This document shows, piece after piece, positions 58,413 through 64,000 of a DNA stretch of 64,000 nucleotides. Each line of letters begins with the position of its first letter. Position 1 is the first letter of the stretch. The notes under the pieces are model-generated. The model did no database searches and was not told where the DNA came from. It saw nothing but the letters and a program-made list of their open reading frames with translations. Origin of the DNA: Triticum aestivum (Eukaryota; Streptophyta; Magnoliopsida; Poales; Poaceae); NCBI RefSeq assembly GCF_018294505.1, contig NC_057809.1, positions 506,689,914 through 506,753,913 on the forward strand, read 5' to 3'. Both the position numbers and the translations under genes were made by a program.

Positions 58413-59728
58413 TCAGACGATGGCGCAGGCGTTGGGGTTCTCCTCGCTGAAGATGGTGGTGAGGCGGTTGGCGTCGGTGGCCATGCTGTAGATGCCCTCG
58501 CGCACCGGCGTCGGGTAGCTGTACCGGTACTCGCCGGAGAAGTACTCGTGCCGCCTCGGCGTCGCCTCCCACCTCGGCAGCGGCGATGGCGTGTACCTCA
58601 GGTACCCCGGCGGCCCGCGGCCCTGCTGGCCGTGGTGTCCCGGCGCGCCGCTGCCCGGGTTGCCGTTCGGCGCGTGCTCCGGCTGCTGTTCTTGTTGCTG
58701 CTGTTGCTCCTGGTGTTCTTGCTGCTGCTGCTGCGACGGTGGTGGTGGTGGCTCGGGGCCGAACCGGACGCGGCGCGGCGGCTTCTTCTTGCCTCGCTTC
58801 GGCTGCCTCGGCTGCTGCTCGGGCGGCGGCGCGCCTTCCTCCGGCGCGGGCGCGGGCTGCTCGGGTTGCGGCTGGGGCTCGTGCTGGGGTGGTGGCGCTT
58901 GCGATTGGGGTGGCGGTGCTTGGGGCTGGGGCTCTGGGTGTTGCTGCTGCTGCTGCGGTGGCGGGGGGTTTGGCGGGATCATGTTCACGGAGTTGGTGCC
59001 GCTGAAGGTGACGGTGCGCGCCACGGGTCGCATGTAGAGCGTCTCTGGGTGTGGGCCGGGAGGGTAGGCCATGGCGTAGTCCATCCTCTGGTCCTCCATC
59101 CATCGCTCGCGCCCTGCATATGTCGCCCGAGCTCACAAATATCAGCTGGCTGCTTTGTTTGTGTGACAAACGTTGGAGTTCTGAGACTACACGATATATG
59201 ATCACGTGACATGAGTTAAACAATAAGGCCGGCCATCCCAAATCTTTCTGCTCCAGACAATATGTTTACGCCAGTTTGTGGCTGTGCCATGTGATGTACC
59301 CTACCTTTGTTCTCATTTTATCTTCTTCTTCTATCAATGAAAAGACATACAAACTTTGCGTATTCGTGAAAAAAAATGAGTCAAACAATAAGGAATGCTA
59401 CTAACAAAGCTCAGCTATCATGGTACAGAAACTTATGCAAAGAAAAAGTTAACGGCGGAAGCAGAACTGAATTGTAGCGACTGGAACAACCTATCCTGAG
59501 AAATACAGAGGTCTCTAGCACTGGTGCATAACGATACTCTGCCAGAAAGATCAGCGCAGAAGGCCAAAGCTGCTCGAGAATGGTCCGAGAGAAGAAAGAC
59601 ATCCGTGAACCAAGCGCGAGCTCTCAAGACCTAGGACTATCTATCAGCAACCATCAGAGAAGACGCATCATACCGTTGCACTTCCCAAGCGCTTTGGAGA
59701 CGATCACGCGCAGGGGATAGCAACCCAT
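58413..59728 (-). CDS. Pro/Gln-rich plant protein with C-terminal CaaX-like box (251 aa, two exons)
   Basis: Exon 1 is 59674-59728 and exon 2 is 58413-59113. The intron (59114-59673, 560 bp) has GT and AG ends, and joining keeps the frame: 756 bases, 251 residues. The start MGCYPLRVIVSKALGKCNGR is tied through ERWMEDQRMDYAM to a Pro/Gln low-complexity middle (about 70-175) that holds a basic patch (KRGKKKPPRRVRF). The C-terminal 65 residues are not low-complexity (EYFSGEYRYSYPTPVREGIY, ATDANRLTTIFSEENPN) and end in CAIV. That fits a CaaX prenylation signal, so membrane attachment is likely if it is used. I recall plant proteins with this C-terminus but no known function. A start at 59099 (228 aa) is the alternative if the exon 1 model is wrong. 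Confidence 0.75.
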
Positions 59729-59834
59729 CTCCCTCCCTCCCTCCCTAACTCGCACGGTGCTGGCCTTGCTGTTGCTGTTGCGGCTGGCTCGCGTGTGCCC
59801 CTCGCGCGGGATACATGCTCCTCCTTCAGTTCGC

Positions 59835-59885
59835 GGCAACGAAATGGAACCAGCGAGCCATTTAAAGAAGAAGAAGAAGAGACGC
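59835..59885 (-). promoter_or_regulatory. Possible core promoter of the CaaX-box gene
   Basis: On the minus strand a pyrimidine run (TCTTCTTCTTCTTC, 59868-59881) is followed by TTTAAATGG at about 59860. Pyrimidine patches and TATA-like elements are common in plant core promoters; the spacing to the ATG at 59728 allows a 5' UTR of about 100 bases. Confidence 0.3.
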
Positions 59886-60063
59886 CCCTGAATAATTGTT
59901 CGGTTGGTGCTAGTGCTACCGTGCGAGCGCTCGAAAGAAAGAAGGAATCCGGCAACAAGGAGCGCCTACCTAAGCGGTCCTTTCCCTCTCGGCGGAAGGC
60001 ATCCACCGGAGTGGCACAGAACAGAACGCATCTAAAGGGACGGCCCTCGTTTTCGCGGGTAAT

Positions 60064-60460
60064 TGTTAGACCCGGAGCCGACTGGTAGTAGTGGTGGCGG
60101 AATATATTCCTCCGGAGATATGCGCTCCAGAGGAGAGGAAATTAGTACAACGTACGTCTGGGTTTATATAGGAGATCGTTAGATTAATGATAAAGGTGCA
60201 TGCGCATGGTTTACATTTGTCAACACGATGCACAAAAGGGACACGATGACTATGAGCTTGTTTCGATGCTTCGGCTGCTCTCTTCTGCCTTCTTGCTTGC
60301 GTGTTGATTTGCCTGAATTTACGCAGGTGTGAAGGGATTCCTACTTTCTCAAGACGGATAGCGGCTTTGATTTGGATATGCTCAAGGCTTTTGAGGATCG
60401 GGTTTAGGAATATCGTGCTACCCATCTAAAGTGCCCATGCACTGTGCGACGAACTCGACA
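60064..60460 (-). other. Possible small solo LTR or remnant upstream of the CaaX-box gene
   Basis: On the minus strand the segment runs from TGTCGAGTTC to GGGTCTAACA, with TATATAAAC at about 60170, so it has the look of a 397-bp copia LTR. The flanking bases (GTAAT and TCAGT) do not match, so the ends are not proven. The 119-codon ORF inside is therefore not called a gene. Confidence 0.3.
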
Positions 60461-60868
60461 TCAGTGGCACAAGGTCCAAATCTCAAAGGAAGCTTCACAT
60501 ACAGAATAGATTGGTCCAAAAACTGAATGACCGAGTATCAGCTCCACCCGGAAAGGAGCTGCAAACTATGTGCTCTGCGGAAAAATAGTTTAGACGAGAG
60601 CTAAATCGCTAAATGGTTTATTGCTTCTACTACAGGAGAATAACAAATATATCCAATAGGTACAGAAAGGACACACCCGGCAGTCCAATTATCCACAGGC
60701 AATGAAATCCATATGTCATCTATGAATTACACTATATATCCTCCTAGTGCCCACCCTGATTCTAGCTCACCGGCATGACAAGCATTTCAGAGTTCCTCAC
60801 CTCTCCATGCTTGGCCTTCCTAGAGAAGGCCTAGGCCCGCTGAAAATATCACAACAAAGCAGAATAAA
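60461..60868 (-). other. 3' flank of the DEGP7-like gene
   Basis: This is directly downstream of the stop at 60869 and is likely to hold the 3' UTR. No separate gene is seen. Confidence 0.4.
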
Positions 60869-63800
60869 TCAAGCCCCGGTTGGCTGCAACGCCTTTATTG
60901 TTCTCCTCTTCCATGTGTCGGACTCCGGTTCAAAAGTGAGCTCCCAGGTCGGCCAGTAGTGAAGGTCCTGCTTCAGAGTGAGCACACGTGGTTTTCCGTT
61001 CAAGTGGACAGTCTTCACCCTAACAAACTCACGGTCTTCCAATCCCTGAGGAAAATATTATTCCAGCCATATTAACTCGAATCAAATGAAATGTGAACCA
61101 TGTTCACCATCAATACAAAATGTAGACTGGAATATACCAAAAGAAGACTGCTATTGACAATGCATACCTTCACCACTTCAATAAAGGACTCAAGATCTGG
61201 GGTTGGTTGCCCGTTAACTTCAACTATCCACTGGAGAGCATAAAGACCATATCTATGTACGGGACTTCCATGGCACCATCTGCATAACAAACTTGCTGCT
61301 TAATCCTAAACCCTTATAAACTGCACGCCTGACATCTATATAATTATGTAAAAATTATACTCATATTATAGGTACCCTGCCTTGCTAATCGCAACGGAAG
61401 GAGGACAGATGGATTCAGACCAAGTGTGGGCTTGAACTATGCCTAGCATTTAGAGGTAGCACCACCCAAGCAGTATCGAAAAGTATGCAGATAAGAAATT
61501 CGTTACAGGATGAGATTTCGCAAGATATGCTGATATCGGGAGAAACCACAATCTATTTCCATTGATATAGATGAACTCACGAAACATGCCACAAGAGGAA
61601 AAAGGCATCCATTGATCACTATTCTCTCTTTCTTATTTTCATTAAATCCATTACTCGGTTCACATATTTGCCTAACAAAACTACAGTTCCTATGGGTCGC
61701 ATTCTTGTATTAATTGGCACGTCACGTTTCTAATTCCATGTGAAGTCGTATACAGCCAGAGAGCAGAACGACTTGAAAACTGTGTTGAAGTGAAAAATAG
61801 CACTCCCTTGAGCAAATCATTGCTAATCTATTCAAATCTGATCACTTAAAAACCTATAGTGGCTGCTACAGGTTTATAACTGCAACTAAATACTCAAGTC
61901 AAAACTCCTAAATGTGGTTAGTACACCAAAACAACTGAAAAATAGCACTCCCTTGAGCAAATTATTGCTAGTGATCCAAATCTCTTTGATTCGCGGGATT
62001 TCAGAAACACAGGAATGGGAAAAATATAGGATTGGAATGTCATGCTCATCTCAATCCTACAAGATTTTGGTTTGTTTGATTGCATCATAGGAAAAACAAA
62101 GGATTCTATCAAAGAGGTTTGAGTGGATGCTAGAAATCTGATGGGAAGTAGTACAAAGAAATCCTTAGGAAAAATTCCTGCAGGATTCAATCCTATGAAT
62201 CAAACAACCAACATAGGAAAAAATTCTATGGATTCTAATCCTCCAAAATTCCTACGAAAATACTTTGAGCTATCCAAGGAGCCATTGTAATGTCATGACC
62301 ATTTGAACCCTTAGGAATTTTTCCTGTGATGCTCGTTTGATTCGTAGGATTGGCATCCTTTGGAATTTTTCCATAGGATCCATTTGTACTACATTTTGGA
62401 GGAAAATTTCCATCCACTCAAACCTCTTTGTAGAATTCCTTTGTTTCCTGCGCTATCAAACATTCTTTCAAATCCTGTAGGATAATATGGGACATGCCCT
62501 GCATTTTTCCAATTCCTTCATTTTGACAATCCTGCGAATCAAAGAGGCCCTCAACCTATAGTGGCTGCTACATGCTTATAACTCCGAAAAAATTGCCCTC
62601 TTGGGAGCATGGAATAAATTTACACCAGTAGATACTTTACACCTGTAATATACATGTCACAAGTAATCTGGTGGAACACAGACGTATTTCCATTCCCCTT
62701 CCGGCTGCTCTTTGGAAAGATTGCATACAGGTGTAATTCCAGTCCCTTCCATGCCTGGCTGGACCGAAATATCAGCAGGCAACAACGACTAACCTCGCAT
62801 CGCTGAAACCCTAGGTCAATGTCATGGATGGCAGGGAAGCACAAAAGGGGGGTGGGCGAGGGAACTCGGGATCGGGGCACCTCTCTCTCTCACTCTCGGT
62901 TCTCGCCGACGGAAAGAAAATGTGACCTCCCATGCTCTGTAATGTTTTCGGGTGTAATGGACCGAAACCGGGGGAGAAAAAAAAACTGAAACGGCGAACC
63001 AAGCGCGTTTCTGGGCTCTGTAAAATATTCCGGTTTTGAGTCCCAATCCGGTGCACCAAGCGTAGCCTAAATGTGTTAGTACACCAAAACAACTGAAAAA
63101 ATGCACTCAAGCAAATTAATGCTAGTCACTCAAATCCGATCACTTTAAAGTTTAAACCTATAGTGGCTGCTACAGGCTTATTATAACTTTTAACTAAATA
63201 CTGTGGTCAAAACTCATCAGAGTTGGTGCTAATATTTGCGCATAAATATTTGTTAAAAAAAAACATGTTCCTCACCTAGCAACATAAACTCCATGACCTT
63301 CCTTGGGCAAGAAACCAAGTGCACGCACTGCTGAATGAGGATCCTGAATTATGGATCCACACCAATTCACCATCCTTGTTGAACCATTACCATCTCTTAC
63401 ATCGGTTCCAACAATAAGGTCAATTTCTTTTCCCTGCATGAAACAGTTGTAATAATGATATATATAGATATTTTAGATTCATATTGTAACTGTACAAAAA
63501 AAGGTAATAAACCTTCCTCACCTGACGAAATATTGTCATGTTAAGCACGCCATCTGAATCGATAGATTGGTCCAACTTTTGGCAAGCATTCTCGATGTCA
63601 AGAAAGCATGTTATTGGTTCCTTGTTGATAGCCAGAATCATATCTCCCTGTTCCAGAAGCTTTTCCGCTTTTGATCCAGCCAAACAACCTTTGACCCGCA
63701 AGACTTGTCTGCGCACAGGGTCCTTCTTAGCGAGAGCCTACAAAGATAATCAAATAGAACAATAAATGTCTCAATTGATATACTCGCACAATATTCAGGC

Positions 63801-64000
63801 CCAGAAGCCAGAGAGGAACGATATAATCACGTTTGCCAGGTCAGGAAAAACAATTTTGGGCGAGATTAAGTGAAACATTAAGCTAATTACCTGCACCCAG
63901 TTATCGCTCAATCCATAGCTTCTTGCTTTCGAGAGCAAAGTTGGATAAAGTTCCACCTCCAGAAGTCTGACAAGTGGCATTGGCCTTCGAATTCCATTGA
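60869..64000 (-). CDS. DEGP7: Protease Do-like 7 (DEGP7) gene, last five exons (5' part outside the window)
   Basis: Exons on the minus strand: 63891 to beyond 64000, 63522-63737, 63276-63433, 61168-61279 and 60869-61045. All introns are GT-AG and the reading stays in frame over every join. The product reads PMPLVRLLEVELYPTLLSKA; RVKGCLAGSKAEKLLEQGDM with ILAINKEPITC (a PDZ domain's ligand-binding loop and strand); a second PDZ-like segment, GFLPKEGHGVYVAR then WCHGSPVHRYGLYALQWIVE; and the C-terminus YWPTWELTFEPESDTWKRR. This matches the C-terminal PDZ region of plant DEGP7, an ATP-independent HtrA-type serine protease; the catalytic part is outside the window. No stop or frameshift is seen. 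The third intron (61280-63275) is 2 kb and full of repeats. Exon limits are by eye and may be off by a base at 61168. Confidence 0.85.
61980..62549. mobile_element. MITE-like element in a DEGP7 intron (about 570 bp)
   Basis: The terminal inverted repeats CTCTTTGATTCGCGGGATT and, from the other end, CTCTTTGATTCGCAGGATT lie about 530 bases apart, and the two halves of the element are complementary over much of their length. It splits one copy of the intron repeat. The target duplication is not clear; class (PIF/Harbinger or hAT) is undecided. Confidence 0.6.
62800..63070. other. GC-richer insert in the DEGP7 intron
   Basis: This block lies between two copies of the intron repeat and differs from both. 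It contains CTCTCTCTCTCACTCTCGG and a run of A. One edge carries CCGGTGCACCAAGCGTAGCC, which resembles MITE ends of the type that begin GGCTACGCTTGG. Nothing coding is recognised. Confidence 0.35.

Larger units (their letters stand above)
61790..63205. repeat. Three diverged copies of a roughly 120-bp repeat in a DEGP7 intron
   Basis: The phrases TAGTACACCAAAACAACTGA, GCACTCCCTTGAGCAAAT and CCTATAGTGGCTGCTACA recur at about 61795-61920, at 61915-61980 with 62550-62590, and at 63075-63185. The middle copy is split by the MITE at 61980-62549. Confidence 0.7.

Noticed and set aside
58143..59201. 352-codon + ORF and others over the CaaX-box gene
   Set aside because: Shadow of the Pro/Gln-rich coding sequence; Gly/Leu/Arg-rich and without a domain, whereas the minus frame has a conserved-looking C-terminus and a spliceable first exon.
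58393..59241. 282-codon minus ORF in another frame of the same region
   Set aside because: Ala/Arg/Pro-rich reading of the same GC-rich DNA; it lacks the non-repetitive C-terminus.
60066..60425. 119-codon minus ORF upstream of the CaaX-box gene
   Set aside because: It lies in a segment that looks like a small LTR with a TATA box and has no known domain.
1..64000. CRISPR arrays, bacterial operons, rRNA or tRNA genes
   Set aside because: None seen; the only regular repeats are LTRs, microsatellites and the duplicated block.

Overview
The window is nuclear DNA of a grass, very probably a Triticeae species (wheat, barley or a relative). The grounds are a copia LTR of the BARE/WIS/Angela type, Athila-, Tat- and Tekay-like gypsy elements with the terminal sequences common in Triticeae, a Stowaway MITE, and two plant genes with GT-AG introns. 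No rRNA, tRNA or CRISPR locus was seen. Family names are given only as resemblances, because no database was searched.

About 56 kb is nested retrotransposon. (1) 1-17187 is an Athila-like gypsy element on + (A): 3' internal half with a 357-codon env-position ORF, one LTR (14635-16032), then PBS and gag. It is interrupted by a 3.9 kb solo LTR (S1, 2134-6005, TSD GTGTT) and by a complete minus-strand Athila-like element without polymerase (F, 6586-14055, TSD TATAC). (2) 17188-40644 is a truncated minus-strand copia element (C). It is interrupted by a 14.1 kb Tat-like element (D, 18258-32364, TSD ATGAC) and a 4.2 kb solo LTR (E, 33509-37665, TSD CTTTC). D carries gag-protease on + and a six-exon gene on the opposite strand, and holds a putative TIR transposon (G, 22563-27516). 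(3) 40645-42213 is unassigned sequence. (4) 42214-51345 is a minus-strand chromovirus (B) with gag-pol, a chromodomain and an extra ORF before gag. (5) 51340-56423 repeats 39829-44876 almost exactly in its first half, so a piece of C's LTR, the spacer and the start of B's LTR occur twice.

From 56424 the sequence becomes low-repeat. It holds a copia relic (about 56816-57500), a Stowaway MITE (57777-57879), and two minus-strand plant genes. One is a two-exon gene (58413-59728) for a 251-residue Pro/Gln-rich protein ending in a CaaX-like box, CAIV. The other is the last five exons of a DEGP7-like protease gene (60869 to beyond 64000), with one 2 kb intron loaded with MITE and repeat sequence.

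The order of insertion can be read from the nesting: A before S1 and F; C before D and E; D before G. The copy of C's LTR end and its flank arose after both C and B were in place. Most element ORFs are broken. The two plant genes look intact in the part visible.
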